Shown piece by piece: positions 1 through 9,029 of a DNA stretch of 64,000 nt. Source of the stretch: Betaproteobacteria bacterium (GTDB lineage Bacteria > Pseudomonadota > Gammaproteobacteria > Burkholderiales > SG8-39); the NCBI GenBank assembly GCA_022340285.1, contig JAJDOG010000010.1, positions 1 through 64,000 of the forward strand. The letters are read 5' to 3'. Position numbers and translations under genes: made by a program. The notes under the pieces were generated by a model. The model ran no database searches, had not been told where the DNA came from, and worked only from the letters and a program-made list of their open reading frames with translations. The stretch's first letter is position 1. Each line of letters begins with the position of its first letter.

Positions 1-39
1 TTTCGGGAAATTCCGACGAAACGCGCGTTCGCCGCGACC

Positions 40-474
40 ATGAGCAAGCCCACTCCCAAGAGCCGTGGCGAATTCCGCCACTTCCGCATGATCACGACGC
101 GCTGGATGGACAACGACGTCTACGCGCACGTGAACAACGTCGTCTACTACTCGTACTTCGATACGGTCGTGAATCAGTACCTGATGGAGCAGGGTGTGCT
201 GGACATCATCGCGAGCCCGGTCGTCGGGCTGGTGGTCGAGACGCAGTGCAACTACTTCAAGCCGATCAGCTTTCCCGACATCGTGCACGCGGGCTTGCGC
301 GTCGCCCGGATCGGCGGGTCGAGCGTCCGCTACGAGATCGGTCTCTTCCGGGACGACGAACCGACGGCCGCCGCCCAAGGTCACTTCGTTCACGTGTACG
401 TCGAGCGGGACACCAATCGCCCCGCGCCGCTGTCGCCGGCACTGCGCGCCGCGCTGGCGCCCCTGGCATCCTAG
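40..474 (+). CDS. acyl-CoA thioesterase, YbgC/4-hydroxybenzoyl-CoA thioesterase family
   Basis: A 144-residue single-domain hotdog-fold protein, predicted to hydrolyse acyl-CoA thioesters in the cytoplasm. Residues 24-38 carry the family signature (RWMDNDVYAHVNN), in which the Asp is the usual catalytic residue, followed by the helix-start YYSYFD. Length is typical. Its TAG stop overlaps the GTG start of the next gene by one base, so the two are probably translationally coupled. The substrate cannot be read from the sequence. The 39 bases before it hold no recognisable gene. Confidence 0.85.
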   Translation: MSKPTPKSRGEFRHFRMITTRWMDNDVYAHVNNVVYYSYFDTVVNQYLMEQGVLDIIASPVVGLVVETQCNYFKPISFPDIVHAGLRVARIGGSSVRYEIGLFRDDEPTAAAQGHFVHVYVERDTNRPAPLSPALRAALAPLAS

Positions 475-1529
475 TGTCGGCCCGCATCGAATTCGGGAGC
501 GAGAAAAAGCGTGCGCGGCTGCACGACCCGCGCAAAGGGTTCGCCGAAGTCGATGTCGAGAGCGAGGTGCGTCGCGACCCGCTCACCGGGAATTCCGCGC
601 GCATCTGCCACTTCGCGCTGAAGGCGACCCGACCGCCCGATCTGGGCGAGATCGTGCGGGCCACCCGCGAGCAGTGTCCATTCTGCCCGGAACGCATCGA
701 GGGGGTGACTCCGCGTTTCGCGGAGGAGCTGGTACCGGGCGGGCGGCTCCGACGCGGCGGCGCGCTCGTGGTTCCGAACCTCTTTCCCTACGACGACGTT
801 TCGGCCATTGCCGCGCTGTGCCCCGAGCATTTCCATGCGATGGACGCGATGCCCGAACGGGTCGTGGTGGACGGCCTGACCGCGGCGCGCGATTTCCTGC
901 AGCTTGCCGCACGGCGTTTTCCGGACGGTGGGGGATACGGCATCGTCACCTGGAACTACATGCCTCCGGCCGGCGCGTCGCAGGTCCATCCCCACATGCA
1001 GGTCGTCGCAACGGCCGATCCCGGAAATGCGCTGCGTCGCGAGCTCGTGGCCGCGCAGGGTTGGCGCGAGCGATACGGGCGTCCCTACCTGGAGGCGCTG
1101 CTCGAGGCCGAGCGCGCGGGACCGCGCTGGGTGGGCGAGCAGGGCGGCATCGCGTGGCTCGTGCCTTTCGCGCCATCCGGACTCCTCGGTGATGCCATGG
1201 CGGTTTTTCCCGGGCGCGCCGCCGTGACCGAACTTTCGGACGCGGACATCGCCGGATTTGCCAACGGCCTGGTCCGCATTCTCGGCGGATTTGCCGCACA
1301 TGGACTCTGGAGCTTCAACCTCTGTCTGATGCCCGACGCGTTTGGCGCGGGCGCCGACAGGCAGTGGCTCGTTGCACGCCTGCTGCCGCGCTTCTATCTG
1401 AATCCCGTACTGCACATATCGGACGCGTCCTACATGCACCTGCTGCTCGAGGAGCGCTTTGCGATGATCCATCCGGAGGAGGTCGCCGCACGCTTGCGCG
1501 ACGCCTGGTCCGGCGTCGCAGAGGGCTGA
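474..1529 (+). CDS. galactose-1-phosphate uridylyltransferase-like protein (HIT superfamily)
   Basis: About 351 residues. The GTG start at 474 shares its G with the preceding stop codon; the open frame continues upstream but only as a shadow of the thioesterase gene. Seen: an N-terminal RRDPLTG element, a CPFCPE zinc-type Cys pair near residue 65, and the nucleotidyl-transfer motif HPHMQ, whose second His would carry the nucleotide. Known: GalT enzymes move UMP between hexose-1-phosphates. This is a divergent member with no other Leloir gene beside it, so the true nucleotide and sugar (or another adenylyl/uridylyl transfer) are uncertain. Confidence 0.7.
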   Translation: MSARIEFGSEKKRARLHDPRKGFAEVDVESEVRRDPLTGNSARICHFALKATRPPDLGEIVRATREQCPFCPERIEGVTPRFAEELVPGGRLRRGGALVVPNLFPYDDVSAIAALCPEHFHAMDAMPERVVVDGLTAARDFLQLAARRFPDGGGYGIVTWNYMPPAGASQVHPHMQVVATADPGNALRRELVAAQGWRERYGRPYLEALLEAERAGPRWVGEQGGIAWLVPFAPSGLLGDAMAVFPGRAAVTELSDADIAGFANGLVRILGGFAAHGLWSFNLCLMPDAFGAGADRQWLVARLLPRFYLNPVLHISDASYMHLLLEERFAMIHPEEVAARLRDAWSGVAEG

Positions 1530-1535
1530 GGCCGG

Positions 1536-2459
1536 GTGCGCCAAAGCCACGGTTTCCCGCCGCGTCTCATCGGTCTGCTCGTGGCGCTGACCCTGGGCTG
1601 GGGCTTCAACTGGCCGGTGATGAAGATCGCGCTGAGCGGGATGGCGCCCATGCACTTTCGCACCTGGTGCCTCGCCACGGGCGCCATCGGCCTGTTCGCC
1701 ATCGCACGAGCCAACGGATTCACGATACGCATTCCCGAAGGCCAATTCGCGAGGCTGCTCGCGATCGCGCTGGTGAACATGACGTGCTGGAACGTTTTTG
1801 CCATCTACGGGCTGCCGCTGCTTCCGTCGGGGCGCGCCGCGATACTCGGATACACCATGCCGGTATGGAGCGTTCCGCTCTCGATCTGGCTGTTGAAGGA
1901 GCCGATCTCCGGGCGGCGCGTGTTGGGCATGGTGCTCGGAGTCGCCGGAATGCTGGCGCTGCTCGGCAGCGAGCTTCAGGCGGTCGAGCACTCCCCGCTC
2001 GGCGTGGTGCTGCTCATGGGCGCGGCATTCAGCTGGGCGCTGGGAACGGTCATGATCAAGCGCTGGCCGGTGTCCTTGCCCGCGACGTCCTTCACCGCCT
2101 GGCAGATGGCGCTCGGCGGCATCCCGATCTTCGTGGTGGCGTTCTTCATCGAGTCCGGCAGCTTCGATCTTCTCGCGTTGCCCACCGGGCCGTTGCTGGC
2201 GACGCTCTACAACATGGTCGTCGCGTTCATCATCTGCTTCTGGGCCTGGATCACGATCGCGCGCAACGCTTCGGTCGGCGCCGCGAGCATCGCGGTGCTG
2301 ATGACGCCGGTCGTCGGCGTGTTCAGCGGCATGCTGCTGCTCGGCGAGGAGCCGCGCTGGCTGGACTATCTGGCGCTCGTGCTCGTCGTGCTGTCGATCG
2401 CCACCGTCGTGCTGCCGGAGCGTCGCAGCGCCACCGGGCGCGACATGTCTGCCTCGTGA
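1536..2459 (+). CDS. EamA/DMT-family inner-membrane transporter
   Basis: 307 residues made almost entirely of about ten hydrophobic helices, with the two-fold EamA repeat (TLGWGFNWPVMKIAL near the N terminus; GAAFSWALGTVMIKRW in the second half). Known: this superfamily exports amino acids, metabolites or other small solutes. The substrate is not predictable. It starts with GTG only six bases after the GalT-like gene, so the three genes from 40 onward probably form one transcript. The C-terminal tail is short and basic/polar (ERRSATGRDMSAS). Confidence 0.88.
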   Translation: MRQSHGFPPRLIGLLVALTLGWGFNWPVMKIALSGMAPMHFRTWCLATGAIGLFAIARANGFTIRIPEGQFARLLAIALVNMTCWNVFAIYGLPLLPSGRAAILGYTMPVWSVPLSIWLLKEPISGRRVLGMVLGVAGMLALLGSELQAVEHSPLGVVLLMGAAFSWALGTVMIKRWPVSLPATSFTAWQMALGGIPIFVVAFFIESGSFDLLALPTGPLLATLYNMVVAFIICFWAWITIARNASVGAASIAVLMTPVVGVFSGMLLLGEEPRWLDYLALVLVVLSIATVVLPERRSATGRDMSAS

Positions 2460-2472
2460 CCCGGGCCGGAAT

Positions 2473-3402
2473 TCAATCTGGCACCGGAACGGCCCGCGCG
2501 CGCGGGATGCGGGCCCGGTCCCAGTTCGCGATCGCCCATTCCCAGAGCGCACCGGTTCCAGCGCGATCCATCCCAGCAGGTGGCGCATGGCCGACAAAGG
2601 TGAGCGCATGCGCGAGCGTCCCACCCGGATGGTCCGGATCAACCGGGGCCGCGCGGGTCTGCTTGGAAAGCTTTTCGCCCGTTGCGTCCGTCGCGACGGG
2701 AAGATGGCAGTACCGTGGCGTCGGTACGCCCAGGCAACGCTGTAGAAAGATCTGACGCGCTGTGGACGCGAGAAGGTCGGCGCCGCGGACGATGTCCGTG
2801 ATGCCCTGATCCGCATCGTCGACCACCACCGCAAGCTGATAGGCGAAGTGACCGTCTGCCCGGCGCACCACGAAGTCGCCGACTTCGCGCCCGAGCTGCT
2901 GGCGGCAGTGGCCCTGCACCGCATCGTCGAATTCGATCTGCGCCTCGCCCACACGCAGCCTGACCGAGCGGGGTGCGCGTCCGGGCGGCAGGCCATTGCG
3001 GCACGTGCCCGGATACACGACTTCGCGCGCCGGCGCGGATTCAAAACGAAGCGCCGAGTCCGCAATCTCCTTGCGTGTGCAGCCGCAAGGGTAGGTCAGC
3101 GCCGCGGATGCGAGGCGGTCCAGCGCTTCCCGATACGCTTCCATCCGCGTGCTTTGATAAAGGCATGGGCCGTCCCATTCCATCCCGAACGCCTCGAGCG
3201 CGCGGAGGATGGCGTCCGATGCGCCGGGCGACTCCCGCAGCGGGTCGAGATCCTCCATTCGCACGAGCCATACGCCGCCCGACGCGCGTGCATCGGCATG
3301 GCTGCCCACAGCCGCCACGAGCGAGCCGAAATGGAGCGGACCGGTGGGCGATGGGGCGAAGCGCCCCCGGTAGAGCGTCGATGCAGGCGGTGTCGCGGGC
3401 AT
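2473..3402 (-). CDS. gluQ: glutamyl-Q tRNA(Asp) synthetase
   Basis: 309 residues, a class I glutamyl-tRNA synthetase fragment without an anticodon-binding domain, as expected for GluQRS. Seen: RGRFAPSPTGPLHFGSL, the HIGH-like box; a Cys cluster typical of the zinc site (CGCTRKEI, then YPGTC); and KLSKQ as the KMSKS-like loop. Known role: activates glutamate without tRNA and attaches it to queuosine 34 of tRNA-Asp. A queuosine-pathway enzyme (queG) is also in this window, at 40.6 kb. It is convergent with the EamA gene, 13 bases apart, and divergent from the thioredoxin gene. Confidence 0.93.
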   Translation of the reverse strand: MPATPPASTLYRGRFAPSPTGPLHFGSLVAAVGSHADARASGGVWLVRMEDLDPLRESPGASDAILRALEAFGMEWDGPCLYQSTRMEAYREALDRLASAALTYPCGCTRKEIADSALRFESAPAREVVYPGTCRNGLPPGRAPRSVRLRVGEAQIEFDDAVQGHCRQQLGREVGDFVVRRADGHFAYQLAVVVDDADQGITDIVRGADLLASTARQIFLQRCLGVPTPRYCHLPVATDATGEKLSKQTRAAPVDPDHPGGTLAHALTFVGHAPPAGMDRAGTGALWEWAIANWDRARIPRARAVPVPD

Positions 3403-3484
3403 GTGGAATCGTATGATGCCGTGGAAATTGCGCGACGCGAACCCGAAACCTGCAGCGGGCCCAGCCGCCGACGGATTGTGCCGC

Positions 3485-3493
3485 TGCTATACT
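3485..3493 (+). promoter_or_regulatory. extended -10 promoter for the thioredoxin gene
   Basis: TGCTATACT fits the extended -10 pattern TGnTATAAT with one mismatch, and no good -35 lies at the right distance. The inferred start of transcription is about 50 bases before the GTG start at 3548. The same TGnTATACT form recurs before rhlE and the PII gene in this window. This is inference from sequence only. Confidence 0.45.
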
Positions 3494-3547
3494 CGACCGC
3501 AAGGATCTGGTCAGGATCGGCGGAGCGCCATCGAGGGAGACGGGCAC

Positions 3548-3928
3548 GTGGCAACCATCGAACTCACGAAGGACAACTTCGAGCAGGTCGTCAACGACAA
3601 CGACATGGTCGTCATCGACTTCTGGGCGCCGTGGTGCGCGCCGTGCCGGGTCTTCGCGCCGACATTCGAAGCCGAGTCCGGCCTGCACGATGACGTCGTA
3701 TTCGGCAAGGTGAATACCGAAGAGCAGCAGGAGCTCGCGGCCGCATTCAATATCCGGTCGATCCCGACCCTGATGTTCTTCCGCGAGCGGGTCATCCTCT
3801 ACGCCGAAGCAGGTGCCGTGCCGCCGGCCATGCTCGCGGAGGTCGTGAAGCAGGCCAAGAAGGTGGACATGGCAGAGGTTCACCGGGAAATCGCAGGCCA
3901 GCAGTCTGGCGAGTCCGGGGACGCGTGA
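3548..3928 (+). CDS. thioredoxin-family protein with WCAPC active site
   Basis: 126 residues from a GTG start preceded by a GAGGGAGA ribosome-binding site; the frame is open further upstream but lacks family similarity. Seen: FWAPWCAPCR active site near residue 30 and the cis-proline segment IRSIPTLMFF. Known: a CxxC thioredoxin fold reduces or exchanges protein disulfides in the cytoplasm; no signal peptide is present. The central residues are AP instead of the classic GP, which in related proteins shifts redox potential. A polar C-terminal extension (about 20 residues) follows the normal fold. It probably stands as a single-gene transcript. Confidence 0.88.
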   Translation: MATIELTKDNFEQVVNDNDMVVIDFWAPWCAPCRVFAPTFEAESGLHDDVVFGKVNTEEQQELAAAFNIRSIPTLMFFRERVILYAEAGAVPPAMLAEVVKQAKKVDMAEVHREIAGQQSGESGDA

Positions 3929-3970
3929 CGCTGCGCCTTCGGGCTTAACCCTCCACAATCACCGAACGTT

Positions 3971-3992
3971 GTCGCGCCGGGCCCGGCGCGAC
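3971..3992. repeat. 22-bp perfect GC palindrome before the diguanylate cyclase gene
   Basis: Two 11-base arms (GTCGCGCCGGG and its complement) meet with no loop, ending 19 bases before the ATG of the next gene. There is no following T-run, so it is not a standard terminator. It could be a transcription pause or attenuator hairpin after the thioredoxin gene, a hairpin masking the downstream ribosome-binding site, or an operator for a dimeric regulator. Confidence 0.5.
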
Positions 3993-4011
3993 GCAGATCC
4001 GAGTCCCGGCC

Positions 4012-6645
4012 ATGGAGCGCCCTGAATCACTTGTGCCTCTGTCGCGCTCTCCGGCGAGCGCCAGTGAGGCGCGACGCGTCGATCTGCTCTATGGCGGAGC
4101 GAGGGTCGGGCTGCTCGTGGCGCCCGCGGTGGCGGCAGTCTGCACCGTATTGCTCTGGTCGCAAGCGGCGCGGCCATGGCTGCTGACGTGGCTCGCGTCG
4201 ATCCTCCTCATCAGCGGTGCGCGCTACGGCCTGTTGCGCCACTACACGTGCCGCAAGGGGGAGGTTTCGAATCCAGCGCGCTGGGAAAGCCTTTTCATCG
4301 CCGGGACTGTCTTGCACGGCATCGCCTGGGGCGCGCTTGCGCTGATCGCTGCGGAGGCCAGCTATCCGTTGCAGGTTTTTGCGGCATTTGCCATCGGTGG
4401 CATGGTCATCGGAGCCATCGCCCTGCTCGGCGCGAGCCGTGTGGCGTTTGTCGGATTCGCGGTGCCGAGCATGGGAATGCTGGCGATCGTGCTGCTCGCT
4501 CAGCCCGGGGACCGCTACCTCGCGATGGGCGCGCTGATCCTGATCTTCGCGCTGACGATCGTCCGCATCCTGAACGACCACCACCGGGCGTTGGTGCAGA
4601 ACATCGAGCGCGGGATCGTCAACGAGCGCCTGCTTGCCGAACAGCGGGGCCTTTTCGACGCGGCCACCGTCGGCATCGCGTTCGTGCGCGACGGCCGGAT
4701 TGTCGATTGCAACCAATGGCTCGCACGCATGCTCGGCTGGACGCGCGAGGAACTGCTCGCGGCGCCGCATGTGCCCTGGGCCGACGACGCGACCCGCTGG
4801 GACGCGCTCGTCGCGGAAAGCACGGGTGCGGTCCGGGCGGGGGACTCATACCGGTGCGAGATCGAGATTCGCCGCAAGGACGGCACGCCCATCGGGTGCG
4901 AACTCTCCAGCCAGCCGGTGAGGTCAGCCGAGCCCGAGCTCGGTGTCGTCCTGGTCTTGAGAGACCTTACTGCGCGGCTCGAGCACGAACGGGCGGTCCG
5001 TGCCAGCGAGGAGCGGCTGGACCTCGTGGTGCGCGCCTCCCAGGGTGGAATCTGGGACTGGGATATTGCCGCCAACACGAGCTACCTGTCGCCGCGGTTC
5101 AAGGCGATTCTCGGCTATCCGCCGGATGCCGACTTCGGCACCACGTTTCACTTCAAGGAGCACCTGCATCCCGACGATGCCGAACGGGTCCTAGCGTTGT
5201 GGTACCGCGCGATCGCGAGCCCGCGCACCACGTTCGACTGCGAGTTTCGGCTGCGGTGCATGGATGGACACTTCGCGTGGGTGCACGCGCGCGGCGTCGT
5301 GGTCTGCGACGAGACCGGACGCGCGATTCGATCGGTGGGGTCGATCATCGACATATCGGATCGCAAGGAGGTCGAGGAGCGGCTGCGCGAGAGCGAGCGG
5401 CTCTTTCGCTATCTGGTCGAGACTTCCAACGATCTCGTCTGGATCGTCGATCGGGACGGGCGCTGGACCTATCTCTCGCCGCGGGCGACGCGGCAGATCT
5501 TCGGCTGCGAGCCCGAAGACCTGGTCGGCAAACTGCTGGTCGATACCCAACCCGACACCGAACGTCGCCGCACGGAGGCGATGCTGTCCCGCGTTCTCGC
5601 AGAGGGTACGGCGTCGCATTTCGAGACCATGCACGTCAATCGCGACGGGGATCGCGTGGTGCTGTCGCTCAACGCGACACCGATGCGGGACGGTACCGGG
5701 CAGATCACCGGCGTCACGGGAACCGCCACCGATATCTCTCGACTAAAGGACCGGGAGGTCGAGCTCTCGGCCGCGCTCGAGGACCAGAGCTTGATCTTCG
5801 AGTCGGTCTCCGAAGGGATCGTCATGCTGCGAGACGGCGTGGTCCACAAGTGCAATCGACGGTTTGCGGAGATGCTCGGGTACTCGCCGGACGAGCTCGT
5901 CGGGCGCCCGTCCGTCCTCTGGTACGCGAATCCGTCGGAATGGGATCCCGCTGCGTCGCTGCCGCACGCCGTGCGCGAAGAGGACGGATCGCTGCACACC
6001 GAACTGCGCGTGAAACGCCGTGACGGCGCCGTGTTCTGGTGCGATGCGCGCGGTCGCGTCCTCAACCCCGGCCGGCCCGAGGACGGATCGCTGTGGATCT
6101 ATATCGACATCTCGGCCCGCAAGGAGCGCGAGAGCCGCATCCAGCACCTGGCAGACCACGATGCCCTGACTGGACTGCTCAACCGGCGCATGTTCGACGA
6201 CCGGTTGCGCCAGGCGCTGGCAAACGCGCGCCGCTCGGAGAATATCGTCGCGCTGATGCTGATCGACCTGGACGAGTTCAAGGTCATCAACGATACCTAC
6301 GGCCATCTCACCGGGGACTACGTCCTGCGCACGGTCGCCAAGCGCATCCATGAGAGTGTGCGTGAGACTGACACTGTGGCGCGGCTCGGTGGGGACGAGT
6401 TTGTCGTGGTGCTCGTGGGCCAGCGGTCGACCGAAGACCCGGGCCTTGTCGCCGAGAAGATGCTCGGGGCGATCACCCAACCGATCCCGGCCGGTGGACG
6501 CCATCTCGAGATCGGCGCATCGATCGGCATCAGCATCTTCCCGCGTGACGGCGATACGCCAGAAGCCCTGCTCCGGCATGCGGACGCCGCGATGTATCGG
6601 GTCAAGGATGCCGGCAAGAACCGGTACCAGTTCTATTCCGATTGA
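4012..6645 (+). CDS. membrane-bound diguanylate cyclase with multiple PAS domains
   Basis: 877 residues. About six transmembrane helices span residues 31-186 (a MASE-like sensory region). Four PAS-type domains follow at roughly 210-325, 330-455, 458-580 and 585-705, the second to fourth resembling PAS_3/PAS_4 with PAC ends. The C-terminal GGDEF domain carries an intact GGDEF motif at 793-797. RETD at 784-787 sits exactly five residues upstream and fits the RxxD inhibitory site, so c-di-GMP product inhibition is expected. No EAL domain is present. Known activity: two GTP to c-di-GMP. The signals sensed are unknown. Its stop overlaps the TTG start of the next gene. Confidence 0.93.
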   Translation: MERPESLVPLSRSPASASEARRVDLLYGGARVGLLVAPAVAAVCTVLLWSQAARPWLLTWLASILLISGARYGLLRHYTCRKGEVSNPARWESLFIAGTVLHGIAWGALALIAAEASYPLQVFAAFAIGGMVIGAIALLGASRVAFVGFAVPSMGMLAIVLLAQPGDRYLAMGALILIFALTIVRILNDHHRALVQNIERGIVNERLLAEQRGLFDAATVGIAFVRDGRIVDCNQWLARMLGWTREELLAAPHVPWADDATRWDALVAESTGAVRAGDSYRCEIEIRRKDGTPIGCELSSQPVRSAEPELGVVLVLRDLTARLEHERAVRASEERLDLVVRASQGGIWDWDIAANTSYLSPRFKAILGYPPDADFGTTFHFKEHLHPDDAERVLALWYRAIASPRTTFDCEFRLRCMDGHFAWVHARGVVVCDETGRAIRSVGSIIDISDRKEVEERLRESERLFRYLVETSNDLVWIVDRDGRWTYLSPRATRQIFGCEPEDLVGKLLVDTQPDTERRRTEAMLSRVLAEGTASHFETMHVNRDGDRVVLSLNATPMRDGTGQITGVTGTATDISRLKDREVELSAALEDQSLIFESVSEGIVMLRDGVVHKCNRRFAEMLGYSPDELVGRPSVLWYANPSEWDPAASLPHAVREEDGSLHTELRVKRRDGAVFWCDARGRVLNPGRPEDGSLWIYIDISARKERESRIQHLADHDALTGLLNRRMFDDRLRQALANARRSENIVALMLIDLDEFKVINDTYGHLTGDYVLRTVAKRIHESVRETDTVARLGGDEFVVVLVGQRSTEDPGLVAEKMLGAITQPIPAGGRHLEIGASIGISIFPRDGDTPEALLRHADAAMYRVKDAGKNRYQFYSD

Positions 6646-7139
6646 CCGCTAACACGCGCAAGGCGCTTCGGCGCATACTTCTGACTGTCGCGATTCTTGT
6701 CGTAGGCGGCATCGTTGCCGGGCGTACCATGGGGCTCTTTTCCGGAAAGCGACCCGAATCGCTCGGTGTCTCGGCCGGGCGCCTCGCGCCCTGCAAGCCG
6801 TCCCCGAATTGCGTGTCGAGCCAGGCTGATCGTGGCGATGCGACGCACTACATCGCGCCCATTGCGGCCGGCGGCGACCCTGCACGGACTTTCGCGGAAC
6901 TCAAGCGCATCGTGCGGACGACCGAGCGCGTGGATATCGTCAGTGACGATCGGGACTATCTCTACGCCGAATACCGGTCGCGCCTGTTCGGATTCGTCGA
7001 CGACGTCGAGTTCTGGGTGGACCCGCGCGCGGCGGTCATACACGTGCGTTCCGCTTCGCGGCTCGGGCGGGGCGACCTCGGCGTCAACCGGGCGCGGATC
7101 GAGCGAATCCGCGCGCAGCTCGGAGCGACAGGCGCCTGA
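6642..7139 (+). CDS. DUF1499 family membrane-anchored protein
   Basis: 165 residues. Starts at a TTG that overlaps the preceding TGA (TTGA), suggesting translational coupling to the diguanylate cyclase. One hydrophobic segment at residues 10-28 may be an anchor or uncleaved signal. The rest matches the DUF1499 pattern: LAPCKPSPNCVSSQA, then HYIAPI and a late EFWVDPRAAVIHVRSASRLGRGD stretch (given here in part as VIHVRSASRLGRGD). Members are widespread in proteobacteria and of unknown function. There is no evidence tying it to c-di-GMP signalling beyond the overlap. Confidence 0.8.
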   Translation: MTANTRKALRRILLTVAILVVGGIVAGRTMGLFSGKRPESLGVSAGRLAPCKPSPNCVSSQADRGDATHYIAPIAAGGDPARTFAELKRIVRTTERVDIVSDDRDYLYAEYRSRLFGFVDDVEFWVDPRAAVIHVRSASRLGRGDLGVNRARIERIRAQLGATGA

Positions 7140-7262
7140 CGCCGCGCAAGGCGAGCCAGGTTCGAGAAATCCGATCGAACCGGTCGAAATCTTCGACTTT
7201 AAATCGCGGCCCGGCACCCCCATTTACTCCTCGACCATCATTCCGGAGACACGGAGACACTC

Positions 7263-7961
7263 ATGATCACGGTAAGAAAAGGCGGCGAGCGGGGCTATGC
7301 CGACCATGGTTGGCTGCGCTCGTTTCATACGTTTTCCTTTGCGGACTACCAGGACCCGAGACACATGGGATTCGGCGCATTGCGGGTCATCAACGAGGAC
7401 CGGGTTCAGCCAGGCACCGGCTTTGGCACGCACGGCCATCGCGACATGGAAATCATCAGCTACGTGCTCGAGGGCGCGCTCGAACACAAGGACAGCATGG
7501 GCAACGGCTCCGTGATCCGGCCAGGCGACGTGCAGCGCATGAGCGCTGGCCGCGGGGTGATGCACAGCGAGTTCAACCCGTCGGACCGGGAGCTCGTGCA
7601 TTTCCTGCAGATCTGGATCGAGCCGAACGTGCGCGGGATCAGCCCCGGCTACGAGGAGCGCCGGTTCGACGCGGCCACGAAGCGAGGCGCGCTCAAGCTG
7701 ATCGCGTCTCCGGACGGACGCCTCGGCTCGGTGACCATCCATCAGGACGCCTCGATTTATGCGGCGCTGCTGGACGGCACCGAACGCGCCGCGCACCCCC
7801 TCGCGGCGGGACGGCGCGCGTACGTCCACGTCGCGCGCGGGAGCGTGACGGTCAACGGCCAACCACTCGAGGCGGGCGATGCGCTCAAGGCGACCGATAC
7901 GAGCGAAGTCGTACTCGAGAACGGCAAGCAGGCGGAGGTATTGCTTTTCGACCTCGCATGA
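7263..7961 (+). CDS. pirin-family protein (YhhW-like cupin)
   Basis: 232 residues forming two cupin domains. Seen: the N-terminal metal-binding set THGHRDMEIISYVLEG, with the His residues and Glu of the pirin motif, then RMSAGRGVMHSEFN. Known: YhhW-type pirins bind a metal and can oxidise quercetin-like flavonols in vitro; the natural role is unclear. Stands alone with a 123-base upstream gap and ATG start. No signal peptide, so cytoplasmic. Confidence 0.9.
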   Translation: MITVRKGGERGYADHGWLRSFHTFSFADYQDPRHMGFGALRVINEDRVQPGTGFGTHGHRDMEIISYVLEGALEHKDSMGNGSVIRPGDVQRMSAGRGVMHSEFNPSDRELVHFLQIWIEPNVRGISPGYEERRFDAATKRGALKLIASPDGRLGSVTIHQDASIYAALLDGTERAAHPLAAGRRAYVHVARGSVTVNGQPLEAGDALKATDTSEVVLENGKQAEVLLFDLA

Positions 7962-8027
7962 CGGCGATTACAGGTGTTTCCCAGGTCCGGAATGCGTGAC
8001 AATGGTGGTCCCGGACCGAGGAATGAG

Positions 8028-8942
8028 ATGACCGAGATGCGTCCGATGCGACGCGCTCTGCTGGCAGCTGCGGCGGCCGCCACCGTGTTCGGTGCGGTCG
8101 GTCGTGGCTGGGCGGGCGCAGGTAGCCGCAAACGTTACGACAAAGGTCTGCTTTGGCGCGTGGAGAAAGACGGCGCGCCGCCGAGTTACATATTCGGGAC
8201 GATCCACCTCGCGGATCCGCGTGTGGCCGAACCGAGCGCAGCGGTGCTCGGTGAGCTGTCGCGCTCGCGAACCTTCGTGATGGAGCTTGCGGTCGACGCG
8301 TTCGTGGATCCGAGCGTGTTCGACTCGGAGCAGCTCGCGGAGGGCAGTAAGATCGAATCGCTCATCGGCGCGGAAGCCTACGCGCAAATGCAGCGGCTCC
8401 TCGTCGAGCGCGGCATGTCGGAACGAGTCATCGCGCGGATGAAGCCGTGGGCGGCCATGCTGGCGGTCGCCTCTTCGGGATCGCGGGACGCTTCGCTCGC
8501 GCTTGACTCGCGATTGCTGGCGGCCGCGCGACGCGCACATCTGCGCATCGAAGCGCTCGAGCTGGTCGAGGAGCAGATCGCGTCGTTCGATGCCATACCG
8601 CTTGCCTCACAAGTCGCCCTGCTCAAGCATGCGCTCGCGCACCGTGCGGCCCTGGAGGCCGAGAACGAGACGATGATCAGGGCGTGGCTCGAGGGCGACC
8701 TCGCCGAGCTCATACACTTTCCCTCGCGGATGGACAGCGAGAACCCCGGCATCGCGCGGCACTACGACGAGCTGGTGCGCCACCTCGTCTACGATCGAAC
8801 CATTCTCATGCATCACAGGCTGGCGCTGCCGTTGCGCACCGGACGGATATTCGTCGCCGTCGGTGCGCTGCATCTTCAAGGCGAAAAGGGATTGTTGGCG
8901 CTCATCGAAAGGGACGATTACCGCGTGACGCGAATCGGCTAG
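8028..8942 (+). CDS. TraB/GumN family exported protein
   Basis: 304 residues. I chose the ATG at 8028, where a signal peptide begins (MTEMRPMRRALLAAAAAAT, cleaved after about residue 30 at GWAGAG); the upstream in-frame ATG adds only non-hydrophobic residues. Seen: LLWRVEKDG...YIFGTIHLADPRV near the N terminus, matching the TraB/GumN/PrgY domain with its conserved GTxH, and a C-terminal IFVAVGALHLQGEKGLLALI, with the second conserved GxxH. Known: the family is proposed to be metal-dependent peptidases or to act on signals; bacterial members are mostly uncharacterised. Predicted periplasmic. Confidence 0.85.
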   Translation: MTEMRPMRRALLAAAAAATVFGAVGRGWAGAGSRKRYDKGLLWRVEKDGAPPSYIFGTIHLADPRVAEPSAAVLGELSRSRTFVMELAVDAFVDPSVFDSEQLAEGSKIESLIGAEAYAQMQRLLVERGMSERVIARMKPWAAMLAVASSGSRDASLALDSRLLAAARRAHLRIEALELVEEQIASFDAIPLASQVALLKHALAHRAALEAENETMIRAWLEGDLAELIHFPSRMDSENPGIARHYDELVRHLVYDRTILMHHRLALPLRTGRIFVAVGALHLQGEKGLLALIERDDYRVTRIG

Positions 8943-9029
8943 GGAAGCGCCCGCTGCGTGGACCGCGATGACGGCGCTTCGCGTTCCCGATATCATCGCG
9001 CCGTCAATCCACACTCCGGGTCCAAGTTC

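Noticed and set aside
471..3065. 864-codon open frame on the minus strand
   Set aside because: Runs antisense to the GalT-like and EamA genes and out of frame through gluQ; Arg/His-rich composition without domains is the usual shadow of high-GC coding sequence.
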